A DNA stretch of 64,000 bases from Symsagittifera roscoffensis (GCF_963678635.1 NC_087066.1:59972312-60036311); one strand, 5' to 3'. Counted from the first letter of the stretch, positions 36,973 to 47,474 are shown. Program-made: numbers and translations. Notes: generated by a model not told the origin, from the letters alone.

Positions 36973-37860
36973 GCTCGTACCCAGGGCGACGCCCTGAATA
37001 TTCCGACTGCCTTTTAAGGTGTCAGTAATAAGATGAAAAAAAAAACAATGTAAAAGTTTTTTTTTTATAATTTGAGATTTTTTGTGAAAATCAACCCTCG
37101 CACACCGAATTAAGTACAAATCGCACCTTGTAACAAATCAAATATAGCAAACAAGTTTCCTTAGCCAATTTGGATTGATTTTTCAGACGGATTAAACCTA
37201 CGCTTAGGCGTTAATAGCGCGATCGCGCGATAATTGTCCCAATTTGGCCAAATCACTAGTCTTCAAATCTCCACTATTTCAAATCCTCATAAATTTAAGC
37301 CCTCATTATTTCACATACTCATATGTGGAATATCTTTTTAAATTTAATTTAAACATAATATTTGTGCTCGGGTTAGTTTTTTTTTCGTCAGACAAAGTTC
37401 GACTTTTTATCAAGCCATTTTTGACAGAATTTTTTATATCACTCAGAAAGTATTGATGCCTTGAGCTTTACTTTGAATAGATATTTCACCTCTGATTATT
37501 TTCTGTAAATTTATAATCAGGACAATCTTTAATGTTTAAGGATTGCCGTTTTGGCCAATTTGGGACAATTAACGAGCGATATATTTTGCGCTATTATCGA
37601 GTGAGCGGAGATTTAATCGGTTTTAGAAATAGTTCAAAATTGGTTGAAGGAAGATTATTTGCCATAATTGATTTGTAAATAGGAGCAAATTTATCATTTT
37701 GTACTCTATATAGCGTGCGGGGGATGATTTTTACAAAAAAAATCATATATGAAAAAAAATGTTTTTTTTTTTTAAATTCAATTATTTTTTTTTATGTTAT
37801 CACTGCTCCATACACCTTAAAAGGCAGTTGGAGTTTTAAGAGTTTTTCTCTGATACGAGC
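36973..37860. mobile_element. 888 bp inverted-repeat element (MITE or foldback)
   Basis: The left end GCTCGTA and right end TACGAGC are complementary. ACTGCCTTTTAAGGTG at 37,006-37,021 is matched exactly by its complement at 37,813-37,828. Inner arms (GCGTTAATAGCGC, AATTTGGCCAA and their complements) make most of the element a long imperfect palindrome. It is the same family as the 21.9-23.3 kb cluster. No ORF is conserved, so movement would depend on an enzyme supplied elsewhere. Confidence 0.65.
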
Positions 37861-37899
37861 AGTTCTGTTATCCCTACAAACTCGTATGTTAAATAACTA

Positions 37900-39240
37900 A
37901 CACTTCGGTTTGCTGGATGCATCTTACATTTATGATAATAATTTTGTAAATGTTTTTGATTTATTCATTGTGTAAATAGTAGGGCAAAAATTAGTTTGAG
38001 ATATAAAAGCTATTTGCATTTTAGTTGGTTGAAAAATTTGATTACCATTCAATTAAGTTACCTTAATTAAGTTAATGGAAATTTTACAAAGCGATCATTG
38101 ATAAAAATTAGCGATCTATATCAATCAATTGCATTCAAATAAACACGCAAAGCCGAGTTAGCAATCAATTAGCAACGAAAAAACAATTATTCAAAGAAAA
38201 ATTCTATCCTTTAGTGCAAAAAAACTCTTTTTGATAAAATTCGCTACCAATAACCAAAAACAAACAAAACAGATATGCTGATTACGCTGCTTGTGAATAG
38301 CAAGCATTAAAAAAACAAAATTTATACTTGTTTTCGGGTTAACAACTAGCTTGTAGCTTTTATTAAATTTATCGGCCAATGACTTGAATTTCGGACATAA
38401 TTTTGAGCTTGAGAGAGTGAAGAAGAATTGAAAATACAACTCACTTTTCAAAGCTGCAATTGAACTGTTAAAAAAGCACACAAAAAAGGTTTGGCTTTTT
38501 CAGCAGTCAGTTTTTTATTAGAACTTCCAGCCTTTCAGCAGTGATCTGACATGCCTTTTTTCTCAAGAGAAGAAACATATAAAACACTGACACTTATAAT
38601 TTTTTCAGCCTGAAAGACAAAAATATAAGACGTTGCCCGATATTTTTGTTAAAAGCTATAACACATTAAATTGAATCGTTTTTTATTGTGGCTCATATGA
38701 AATCAAATCCAGCTGTTAAAGTGCGCATCTGGCAAAAAAATTAAGGCACCTGCTTACAAAAACAAACATCACTGGTGCGAATCTGGCCAGGACCTATATA
38801 TATATATATATTTGTTTTTACTCATTGTCGTTCGTTTTATACGTTTTTTTTTCATCGGTTTGAGCTAGACCAAAAATAGAAGATCCAAAGTTGCTTAGAT
38901 TTTTATTAGAATTATTATGTAGCAATTTATTTTGCGAAAGTCTGGACCAAAAACTTATTCCGAGCGAAAATAACGGCAAGTCTACTTATCAATTGATAAG
39001 CAAGCTATTTTAATTTGTAAATGTCAAACAGCCCAAAATTTTTTAGATGGTTATAATCTGCAGAAATTTGCGCGAAATGTTTCAAGTTTGTTTTGAAGCC
39101 AAAATTGGAAATTTATAGAGTAAACCCATATGAGGTTTTGATTCGACCCCAAAAATTTTTTTTAAATAATCATAATAGATCTTTTTTTTGTTTTTAAAAG
39201 TCAGTCTTTATTCTGGATTCTTCCAGAGACCTATCTGAGG
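37900..39240. other. noncoding DNA with a TA microsatellite
   Basis: AT-rich sequence without a credible gene. A pure TA repeat lies near 38,795-38,811. Confidence 0.5.
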
Positions 39241-39249
39241 TTCTATTGG

Positions 39250-39450
39250 GAGGGGGGACCCTGAAGACCCACATGTATTAAAATAGGGAATAGAGCATCC
39301 GGTCTTCAATCTATATATTAGATTTGGGTATAGAGTCTACAATGTATTAAGATAGAGAATACCGATGGTAAGGTTTTATGGTTTGTGTGATGGTAAGATA
39401 ATGGTAAGAAAAACGTAGTTTTTTGGTTTTTGTTTATTTTTTTGCAAAAT
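39250..39450. repeat. E1 terminal region: hairpin and three iterons
   Basis: TGAAGACC (39,262-39,269) and GGTCTTCA (39,301-39,308) form an 8 bp stem. Three direct boxes of the form ATGTATTAAGAT with a downstream GGTATAG/GGAATAC lie at 39,273, about 39,313 and 39,342. They are followed by ACCGATGGTAAGG and repeated GATGGTAAGA. Everything from the G-rich run inwards is shared with 47,491-47,650, while the sequence further left is not, so the element end is near 39,250. Confidence 0.6.
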
Positions 39451-39866
39451 TTTTGGCGCGCGTTATCTAATTGGGAACAATTAATTGTTAATTACGTTAA
39501 TTACGTGTAGATTGTAGAATTAAGGTTTTGTATTTAGTTTTTTGGTGCATGGTATGTCACTGGTAACAGTTTTTGTGCAAAAACTTGGAATTTTTATCAA
39601 AAAAATTTAAAATTTTTTCGAAAAAATTCAAAACACGATAAGATTTTGTATAATTTGATCTAATAAAAATTTTATCTATCTGAATCTATTCTGAACCTAC
39701 AGAGACATCGAAAAAAATCGAATTTTTTAAAAGAAAAAAACTAAATTACAAAAAGTATATAAATCACTGCCTTGTATAACAAGTTTACCGCAACATTTTA
39801 CATTTTAATATCATAAAGCAAATATAATACGACATCATGAATAAATTTACTAGACCAGATCAGTTT

Positions 39867-42730
39867 TTATAAGTTCAGTGGTTTTGTATGAATTCCATCA
39901 TCTTGTACTTGTCTTTTTGGATAAAAATTGTCATAGCAGCAATATGTCTTGCTACACAAACATAGCATTTCTGTACAGCTAAATTCTTCTTAAAGTCCCG
40001 GCTCCCGCTTATCATACTTTTTATGCGTACTGCAACACGTTCGAGGGAAGAAATTTGATTTTGCATCCGCCTTGAAAGAGTCTCTGCAGTCACTTTCCCT
40101 CATTTTTTCCCAAGCAGCTCTCTTATCTGGTTCGATACAGTCGTATAAATTTTCTTCAGCAAGAGCTAAGTAAAGCGAGTCTGTGTCCATCTCTAACTCT
40201 TCAAATTTGTTTACATCACAGAATTTGTCAAAGACGTTATAGTAGAGTTCCAACATTCTCAGTTTCGCATACTGCAGTATGAAAAATCCAACGATGATGG
40301 GTTCTCTATGTTCAATGGTTGATTTCAACAACTCCGCCTCATACAAGTCTTTTTCAACTGTATTCAATCTTTTGAACAATGGTTCATTGATTGCCTTGTG
40401 AGTTTTTTCATCGTTCAGATATTTTGTGATTGTATGCCTGGATCTATCCATGATCTGATATCCATACGTAGAATTACCCAAAAGTTTCATAGTTTCTGCT
40501 ACAACTCCTTACAAAGGGTTTTCATCTCCTTCTCTTCTAGAATCAACCACTGACTGAACGAAATTATTAAAGCATTTCCGAGGAGAATATTGAACAAAAC
40601 AGTAAATTTTGGTGCACTGCAATCCAAGTTCCATATAAAAGTTGAACAGAGGAGTTATAACTGTTCCGTTTTCCTGCTTGAAACTAGATATCAGCATTCT
40701 CTGAGGATGTTTTAACATTTCGTTCTCGATCGCATAGTTTTTCATGTAGTCTCCATGAAGTCACCTCAGTGTTTTTGAATATTGGAGGAAAATTGGCAAA
40801 TTTTGATTTTAGCTCAACTGGAACAACTAAGTCGCACTGAACGTAGCCAAAAAGAGATCCATCTTTTATTTTGCTAGAAGGGAGTCTGTAGAAAGAGATC
40901 TTTTATAGGGAAAGTGGGTTCTGACGTGATTTTTGATCTTGTCATTGGTTTTGAAACTTTCCCACCATTCACACTCCCACAATTCTTCATTTTTGTATCC
41001 TTTCTCTTTAATGTATTCTCGTCGCATATCATCCATCTCTCTTCTTGTTTCCTCGCTCAATATCCTGTTCTGTTAAGAAGGGACGAGCTTCTTGACAGAA
41101 GCAGAAGTGGTAGTAACATCCCATTGCTTCGAATACTGTTTTACAGTGATCGCAGTAACCATCAACATTGAAACAGTCGATTTTTTTCTGTTTTCCTGTT
41201 TTACATTCTGGTCTTGATTCTTGATAGAAATACATGACCAAATTCTCAAAATTGCGATTTCGATTATGTCTAGCCTTGAATTTCTGCATTTCAGTGTCAA
41301 ACTCCCATCTCGTGTACAGTCCTGTTGGCATATCTTGACACATTGAGAAAGGGTAAAGCTGGCTTGCATCAATTCCAACGATTGATTTACAAATATTTGA
41401 CGAATTTCTGATGTATCTTTCATCAACTACAGCTTTTTGAGTGAAAACAATGGAAGGTCCTCCATTCATCTCCTCTCTTATTTTTTCACATAAGTCTTTA
41501 TCACTTTCGAAAAATGGATAAAACTTGTAATTTGTAGATTTGTGTAGACATATGTTTATTATATTTGGAAGTGTGCATCCAAGTTTCAACATATCTATCC
41601 CCTTTTTATGATAAAACTGAATCATTTTTTGCATTTCCTCAAGGGTTGGAACTACATCCTTGTTGTTGTACCACTTCAAAAAGTCTTTGAACACTGTCAT
41701 TCCATTTTTCTTACAAGTCTCTTGTAAGTAATTGTAATTATCCAAACCAGATGGAGGAACATGCTTGATTTGAAGCTTTTTCAGGGCCTTTTGTTCATCA
41801 AACCCACTTGTTCTAAGCTTCTCATAATCAATGAAGTCTTTGTCTAGAGGATTGTTGTTTCTAAGTTTACTGAAAAAGGCTTCATACGGTGGCAATTCAG
41901 GAAAGTCAAGTTTGTCTGGGTTCAAACCACTCATAGGGAAAGATTCCTTTCGTTTCGCTAGCTTTATAGGCTTTGAGAAAGGAGTCCAGAGTAGTTTTCC
42001 TCCCAAAAACTTGATTATGTCGAGAAATTGTACATCTCCAAACTTGAAAGATATAAAGTCGCTTGCTTTTTTGATGACGGATGTTTCTTGTTCTTTATCA
42101 CGAATCAAATAGGGGATTAGGTAGGACTTGATCAAAATTAAATCATATCTACCGCTGTTAAATCCAAAAACAAGTAAAGTATTTACATATCTCTCCAGAT
42201 GTTGTTTCAAATCAATGAGTTGATTTTTCTGATTTCGCAAGAATTGTGTTGACATATCTGCTTCTTCCGAATCTTCAACGCATTCGTCTTCGTACTCAAA
42301 TTTGTTACTTGAATAATTTTTACCACGTTCGTTTAGCTAATCAAAGATTTTTTTCATTCTTTCATTGACAGCTACTTCAATATCTTGAAATTTTTTTCTC
42401 ATCTCCAGCTTACTTTTCTCAGCCAACAGCTCGAGTTTGCTAACAAAATCAATAATCAAGTTCTGTGAATCCTTGTTGTACAAAAAGATGGGTTCATCAA
42501 TCAGATTTGATGATATAGAGACTGAAATGGGGTCCTGTTTTCCAATCCAGGTAGTAGTTTGCGTCTCTTTTAGTTCCTCTGTAGGAACACAAATCGACTC
42601 AAAGTCGAAAGTTGCTAGATTATTGAAAAGCTTGTTGTCTTCAGAAACTGGAAGATTGAATCCTTCTAGCTTTTCAAACAAGGTTTCGCGAAGCTCATAG
42701 ACGTTCTTTGGGTAAATATGTTTCTAGCAT
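39867..42730 (-). pseudogene. family B DNA polymerase, E1 copy (5'-truncated, frameshifted)
   Basis: The best part is a 408-codon open stretch at 42,255-41,029. Exonuclease motif I is seen as FDFESI near 42,595 and the second exonuclease motif as FGFNSGRYD near 42,150. Polymerase motif A is GIDASQLYPFSM (41,349-41,373), motif B is KLLGNSTYGYQ (about 40,460-40,490) and motif C is MDTDS (40,177-40,190). The order and the KxxxNSxYG and DTDS signatures identify a protein-primed-type PolB like those of Polintons. The first about 1 kb (zinc finger, possible OTU-like module) is missing and replaced near 42,725 by the 3' flank of the short zinc-finger gene. Stops at about 42,337 and 41,030, several frameshifts between 41,030 and 40,490, and an internal deletion before the tail stop at 39,867 make it inactive. 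Confidence 0.85.
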
Positions 42731-42796
42731 ATGTTATGCACTTTACTACAAATTTATCACAACAAAGTCTCCGCAAGCTTGCAACCAAGGGAGTTT

Positions 42797-43276
42797 TCAC
42801 TGTTGATTAAAAGTTTTCGGATCGAGTTCCATGGAAAGTTTCACGGCAATTTGAACTCGATTTTTGCTGTCTTTAACATCAATCAAAACCTTTGAATAAA
42901 AAAATAAATGACAGTTTAGGTAATGTAAGGAAAACACTGTATAATTTCTGACTAGATTTGTTAAAATTGCTGAGACTTTTCAGATTGAGTAAAAACTAAT
43001 AATCATAGTATTTTCTATGTTTTTTTAAAAAAAAATTAAAAAGTTTACCTTCTCCTGAACTGTTTGTGGAGACTGCTGAGCACATAATTTAACATTATGC
43101 TGAAAATGCTTCTTCTTGAATTGATTAGCGAGTTCCTCGCTGCTATAAGTTTAAAAATTATAGTTAGAACACTTCAAAACACCACATGTTCTACGATGTC
43201 TTGATGCATCTTTGTGAGTGTATTCCCTGCCACAATCAAGACATGCAACTTTTTCGTTTCTAGTGAGTGACGGCAT
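42797..43276 (-). pseudogene. short two-exon zinc-finger gene ZnF-S, E1 copy
   Basis: An ATG at 43,276 opens MPSLTRNEKVACLDCGREYT, with C-x2-C and a following H-x4-C that form a C2HC-type finger. Exon 1 ends GAGAAG before GTAAAC at 43,048. The intron of 159 bp ends TTCAAAG at 42,890. Exon 2 continues in phase for 30 codons to a TGA at 42,799-42,797. The intact product would be about 106 residues. The N-terminus is clearly related to the start of PolB, so one gene is likely a duplicated and shortened form of the other. In this copy an in-frame TAA about 41 codons in (probably from a tyrosine codon) and a Cys-to-Tyr change in the second finger break it. A nucleic-acid-binding or regulatory role is inference. 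Confidence 0.6.
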
Positions 43277-43423
43277 CTCAATAGTAAAGAAAAATTAAAT
43301 GGGAGGTTTAAAATGTACCAATTTTTTAGATAAGGTGAGTTGAATAGCCTCAAAAAATGAATAAAAGTAAACAAAAACAGCAAACTTATTAACCAATTAT
43401 TTTCAACGTGAAAGAAAATTAGA

Positions 43424-43777
43424 ATGGATATGCTATTTAGCCTAGCTGAAATAAAAATCATCCAATCTAACCATGGAGTTTTTAAAAGTATCAACCTATC
43501 AGAATCGAGCATTAATTACAAGGAAACTTTTATCTTTTCTGATATTAAACAACCAGAAATGAGCTTCAATAGTCATGTAATTTTCAACAAATTCAATGTC
43601 CACCAATCAGAATTGAGCTTCAAAAAACATGTAATTATCAACAAATTCAATGTCAACCTATCAGAATTGAGCTTCAAAAGTCATGAAATTTTCAAGAAAT
43701 TTAAAGTCAACCAATCAGAGTTGAGCTCTTCTTCTCATGAATTTTTCAACAATTTCTTTAACTTTTGTAGATTTTGA
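43424..43777 (+). CDS. 117-residue ORF with 18-residue repeats (gene R), E1 copy
   Basis: An ATG at 43,424 starts a frame open to TGA at 43,777. Its C-terminal two thirds is an array of 54 bp units, 18 residues each, of the pattern SELSFKSHVIFNKFNVN, four copies with small changes. The gene diverges from ZnF-S (147 bp between starts) and converges with gene W. Each DNA unit also contains CCAATCAGA or CCTATCAGA, so the repeats may instead be a promoter array that happens to be open because the unit length is a multiple of three. The E2 copy (58,216-58,490) keeps the frame. I cannot tell whether the protein is made. Confidence 0.35.
   Translation: MDMLFSLAEIKIIQSNHGVFKSINLSESSINYKETFIFSDIKQPEMSFNSHVIFNKFNVHQSELSFKKHVIINKFNVNLSELSFKSHEIFKKFKVNQSELSSSSHEFFNNFFNFCRF
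43540..43760. repeat. 54 bp minisatellite carrying CCAAT boxes
   Basis: Four units of about 54 bp share the block (C)CAATCAGAATTGAGCTTCAA. CCAAT boxes recur at one per unit. They lie upstream of both ZnF-S and the 3' end of W. The same array is inverted at 58,240-58,440. Confidence 0.75.
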
Positions 43778-43971
43778 GGATTCTTTCACAGACATTATTT
43801 GTGTTAATAACCAATCAGAATGAAGTATTCACAGATTTTAAAAACTTTGTAGATCAGAACCAGACAATGTTTATGAAACTTCTTAATCAATAAAATTTAT
43901 TGAATTTTTCCAACATAACTAAGATTTGAAGTTTGATACCCTAGTGGGATAAATGAGATTTCTTGTCTAGT

Positions 43972-44390
43972 TTATATTGTTTTTTCGATATTCAATTCAA
44001 ATTTTGAAATTTCGATCAAATTTTTTTCGATTTGTTCTATTTCTAACCAGTGAAAAAAGAAATTACCAAAGTACACATTTTTATCGTTTTCTTTTTGGTA
44101 GATTGTAGTATAAACAGCCGGAAGTCTATTATATTCTGATAAACGATCAAAAGATATTCTGACAAATCTGGATTTTGTTTTTGTATCAAATTTAAAACAG
44201 TGATCGAATTGATGTTCCTTATCTCCAATTTTCGTTTCATAGGCTCTTCCATTGATTTGTTTTTTACTGATCGACCACTCAATCTGATTTAACTCTTCTG
44301 ATTAAAAACATTGTTGAAAAATCTGACAGTACTCTCCTTTTTGGTAATCTCCTCTCCATCTTTTTAACAAAACTATTGAACTTAGCCTTA
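43972..44390 (-). pseudogene. gene W, E1 copy (5'-truncated)
   Basis: The frame runs from the junction near 44,390 through LKRWRGDYQKGEYCQIF to a TAA at 43,972, with one stop inside (QQCF followed by TAA). The second half (FVRISFDRLSEYNRLPAVY and KNVYFGNFFFHWLEIEQIEK) is intact and close to the E2 copy. The first about 45 codons are missing because of the deletion that also removed the neighbouring gene. The protein has no motif I recognise: mixed alpha/beta, aromatic-rich, about 184 residues when complete. Confidence 0.55.
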
Positions 44391-44393
44391 ACC

Positions 44394-44794
44394 AAATTCT
44401 TCAGAGATTAGACAAATATCAATACATTTATCAAGAAATTGATTGTCTTTACGATTTGTACGAGCACAGCTTCTTTTCGAGTATTGTCACATCAAGTGGG
44501 GAAGTCTTCAATCAGCTTAGTTGTGGAGTTCAGCATAATTTACGATGGAAAGGAGCAGAAAAAACACCAAGCGTATCAAGGAAATGACTTGTTCGCAAAA
44601 AGTTCAAACAACAATATCTAAGTTCTAATAAAAAACTTGCTTCTATGCAAACTCTTGGCTCAGCATTTTTAGACAAAATTCGAAAAGTACGAAACTCAAA
44701 ATATGAATCTGATTTGTTCAAAATAATAGATTGTTTTATTGATGGTTATGGTTCTGTAAAGAGTGAGCGTGTCAATTTTTCTATTAGTTTTTGA
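44394..44794 (+). pseudogene. gene Z, E1 copy
   Basis: The frame RLDKYQYIYQEIDCLYDLY is followed by SSGEVFNQLSCGVQHNLRW, a basic segment and a conserved C-terminal IDCFIDGYG block, ending with TGA at 44,792-44,794. One CGA arginine codon near 44,585 has become TGA; the E2 copy still has CGA. The central run of R and K suggests nucleic-acid contact, but the family is unknown. It converges with gene M across an AT-rich spacer. The 5' part is lost at the W/Z deletion junction. Confidence 0.55.
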
Positions 44795-44799
44795 TTATT

Positions 44800-45560
44800 C
44801 CTTCATAAAAATCTAGTCAAGGTTAATTAAATTTCAATTCAACTGCTTTTCAAGGAATAAATGTATGTTACTTTTTTTAAGATGCAAAAAAATCAATCAT
44901 TTTATATCAAATATGCCTATTTTATAGAAAGTTCGTTGCAGAACGCAACTTTTTCTTATTTTAAAAAATATGTACATTTTTTTTTTAAAACATGTACAAA
45001 ACCTAAATTCTTTTTTCTTATTGTTTAGAAATTATCAGTTTTGATGACTTTGAATGCTTTTCCTTCTCTTAATTAACTGTTTCTTTGATGTTTTTGATTT
45101 AGATACGTGCAAAGTAGATTTTTCACTGATTAAACTTAAAACAAAGAAATTCTTAAACATTAATTTTTAGCATTGCAAGAAAATCTTTTTTCAGTTTCTT
45201 TAAAATGCGAAAATATTTATTGAAATTTTTCTTAACTTGCAAGGTTTTCTTTGATTTTTTAAACAAGTATGCAAAAAATATTATGAAAATTAACATGTGT
45301 GCAAAAATTGTAGTGATTTCTTATCTTGTGTGTGAAAATGTTGTGAAGTTTTTCACAAATATCGAAATTGATTCAACTTTTTTATCACCTTACGATAAAA
45401 TTTTTAAAAAAATATTTACTAATTATAAAATTGGTTTGATTTTCAAAAAAGAATTGCTTTTTTAACAAGTTTTTCAATGATCTTATTTCTTTGTTCCTAT
45501 CTCTTTAAAAAAAAATAATTGGTGCAAAGATATTAAATTACAAAACACAAGACAATAACC
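44800..45560. other. AT-rich spacer between convergent genes Z and M (E1)
   Basis: No gene is supported. A chance ORF of 86 codons (45,205-45,465) is very K/F/I-rich. Motifs GCAAGAAAATC and TGTGCAAAAA occur repeatedly, as in the spacers at 46.8-47.47 and 54.48-55.26 kb. Confidence 0.5.
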
Positions 45561-45567
45561 AATTTAT

Positions 45568-46050
45568 TTACAAATCAAAGAGCTGTCGAGCAGCTGAAGA
45601 ATTTTGCAAGTTCTCAAAGGAGCGCAAAGTTGGTCTTGCATCCATCACTGGTGGTTCGCTGACTGGAGTTCTTGGCTCAGAGAACCCCTCATTCTCTTCG
45701 ATGATAATTGGGTTGTCCACAGATCCCTCTTCCCAAGGAAAGAGGAAGTCGTCGAATGGTTGAGCCACATATCTAGAGTCAGGAATCTCGGGGTAGTTCA
45801 TTCCCACATGCTCAGACACTTCCTCCATCATTTGCATGGTTCCAAGTTGGTTTTCTGTGATGGGAACTTGCATCATATGATGCTCGCTGAAATCCCTTCG
45901 CATCACTTCCACCATGTGCCAGACTTGGATTGGGATGTCCATTCGAGCCAGAAAATATCCAGAGACTGTTTCTCGCACTTGGATTTGTACTAGATCAGGT
46001 GAAAATTCTACAGAGTACATAAGGTTGCTGTTTTGCACTGAGAAGATCAT
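45568..46050 (-). CDS. gene M, E1 copy (intact, 160 residues)
   Basis: The ATG is at 46,050 (context AAAATGA), nine bases inside the longest open frame, which itself opens at TTG. It ends TAA at 45,568. This is the only intact copy of gene M here; the others are frameshifted or truncated. The N-terminal 60 residues alternate short strands with one helix (SVEFSPDLVQIQVRETVSG, then IPIQVWHMVEVM). That layout is reminiscent of PC4-type single-strand DNA-binding domains, though I would not assert it. The rest is acidic and proline-containing (PWEEGSVDNPIIIEENEGF), likely disordered. An activation-like acidic tail plus a small DNA-binding-like head would suit a regulator. That is inference. Confidence 0.6.
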   Translation of the reverse strand: MIFSVQNSNLMYSVEFSPDLVQIQVRETVSGYFLARMDIPIQVWHMVEVMRRDFSEHHMMQVPITENQLGTMQMMEEVSEHVGMNYPEIPDSRYVAQPFDDFLFPWEEGSVDNPIIIEENEGFSEPRTPVSEPPVMDARPTLRSFENLQNSSAARQLFDL

Positions 46051-46239
46051 TTTGAGCAATAAGATGACTAAAAGAGCAAAAACAAGAAAGAACTGAACTG
46101 AGAGGAGGGGGAACCTTACAAAAAATGTGTTGAAATTAGGATGTTTAGAGCTGAGAGAGGAGGTAGTGGACGGTGGTTTAGTTGAAAATAAAATGATTTT
46201 TAGTTAGGATTGAGGGGGGTACCTTCAACTGGAATGTGT

Positions 46240-46430
46240 GGGTTTAACCAATCAGAATGGATTTTCCTTATTTGGATTGTAGCTGTGTCCAATCACATTT
46301 CAGTTTCCTTTTATGGATTTGTTATAGAAAAATCGGGTCCAATCGGAAACAAAGCTCCATTTTGCTTATTGTCATTTTCAATCACAAAAATGATTTTTTT
46401 CGTTCAAGTTGTCGTATCCAATCAGACAAA
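46240..46430. promoter_or_regulatory. CCAAT/CArG array upstream of gene M (E1)
   Basis: CCAATC boxes start at 46,248, 46,289, 46,339 and 46,418, with a TCAATCA at about 46,378, so they recur every 39-50 bp. A CArG-type site CCTTTTATGG lies at 46,307-46,316. The array sits just upstream of gene M (minus), between it and the small membrane ORF. It is repeated at 53,563-53,760 and 61,860-62,045. CCAAT is the NF-Y site and CArG the SRF/MADS site in animals; binding here is inferred from sequence. Confidence 0.6.
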
Positions 46431-46440
46431 AGTTTACCTT

Positions 46441-46581
46441 TTAAGGACTTAAATCTTTCAAATAAGTAACAATATACACAAAAGCAATCGCAAAATAAAG
46501 GACCAAAAGTTGTTTGCTATAAAAATAGGAAATATTGCCGATATAAATAACAAAAAAAGGAAAATTAATAAAAGTAGCATC
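46441..46581 (-). CDS. small hydrophobic ORF, E1 copy (frame altered)
   Basis: An ATG at 46,581 opens 46 codons to TAA at 46,441, starting MLLLLIFPFFVIYI. It aligns with the 39-codon ORF at 62,182-62,063, but an extra base in the T-run after codon 7 shifts the frame, so this copy is probably a broken version that happens to stay open. Confidence 0.35.
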   Translation of the reverse strand, partial: DATFINFPFFVIYIGNISYFYSKQLLVLYFAIAFVYIVTYLKDLSP

Positions 46582-46605
46582 TCTGCAATTTTTCATTTCT
46601 GATCA

Positions 46606-46803
46606 GGAACTTGCGTCCACTCAGACTCTTGGATCAGTTTGTTTGGAAAGCATTCGAAAAGTTCAAAACTCAAAGTATGAGACTGATTTGTTGAAAATTG
46701 TTGATTGTTTCATTGATGGTTATGGTACTGTAAATAGTAGCGTATCATTTTTTCTATTAATACATGAATATTTGTTTATAAAAATCTTGTCAAAATTGTT
46801 TTA
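46606..46803 (+). pseudogene. gene Z C-terminal fragment (E1, second)
   Basis: ELASTQTLGSVCLESIRK and a DCFIDGYG block match the C-terminus of gene Z (44,394-44,794), ending TAA at 46,803. Only the last third is present. It shows that a second Z-containing piece was fused here during rearrangement. A mirror-image fragment lies at 55,434-55,260. Confidence 0.6.
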
Positions 46804-46809
46804 ATTTAA

Positions 46810-47474
46810 AATCAAAAGTTTTTTCAACAAAAAAATTTGTAATTTTCAACACGTGTGCAAAAAGTAACTCAGAGTTTTTTCGCAAGATGCTAATTTTGAT
46901 TTGATTTTTTCAACACGTTTGCAAAAAATTTAATTAAATTTTTTTACAAGATGCAAAAACAATTTTGGTTTTTTCAACAAGTGTGCAAAAATTTTCAACA
47001 AATTTTTGTGTTTGATGCAAGTTTTTCCGTTGTTTTTTTTGAAAACAAATGCAAAAATCTAACTTAATTTTTCTTATGCATATGCAAAAATTGCAAAATT
47101 TTATTGTAAAAAACTTGGTAAATTAATGCTAAAAATTGCTGACTTTAATTATTAAAGGTGCAAGAAAATCCTCTTTCACTTTTCTTTAAAATGCGCAAAT
47201 TTTTTTATTGAAAGTTTTCTTAATTTGCGAGATTTTCTTTGGTTTTTTTAACAAGTGTGCAAAAGAAAATTATGAAAAGTTTTGCATGGTGCAAAATTAA
47301 TGTAGAGCTTTTAACATGCTTGCAAAAATTGGCTTAAATTTTTTGCCATCTTTCTTACAAAATTCTTTAAAATAATTACCAGATGCATAATTAGTTTCTT
47401 TTTTAACAAAGCTTTACCATTGAAATTTCATAATAAACTTTTCTATGATCTCTTTGTTCCTATCTCAGTAGTAG
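46810..47474. repeat. AT-rich spacer with TGTGCAAAAA and AAGATGCAAAAA motifs
   Basis: TTTTTTCAACA(C/A)GTGTGCAAAA and ACAAGATGCAAAAAC alternate at roughly 60 bp. The inverted copy is 54,480-55,260. It ends abruptly near 47,474, where E2 begins. Confidence 0.6.

Larger units (their letters stand above)
39250..47474 (-). mobile_element. PolB element copy E1, rearranged
   Basis: The left end (39,250-39,450) matches E2's left end. Reading rightwards come a 5'-truncated PolB (minus), the short zinc-finger gene (minus), the repeat ORF (plus), gene W (minus), gene Z (plus), gene M (minus), the small membrane ORF (minus), a second gene Z fragment (plus) and an AT-rich spacer that stops abruptly at about 47,474. 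Relative to PolB, the block from the zinc finger to gene M is inverted compared with E2. The gene between W and Z (56,435 in E2) is deleted. E1 is therefore a recombination product, not a simple copy. Confidence 0.65.

Noticed and set aside
38795-38811. TA microsatellite as a regulatory TATA region
   Set aside because: It is a pure dinucleotide run with no gene nearby.
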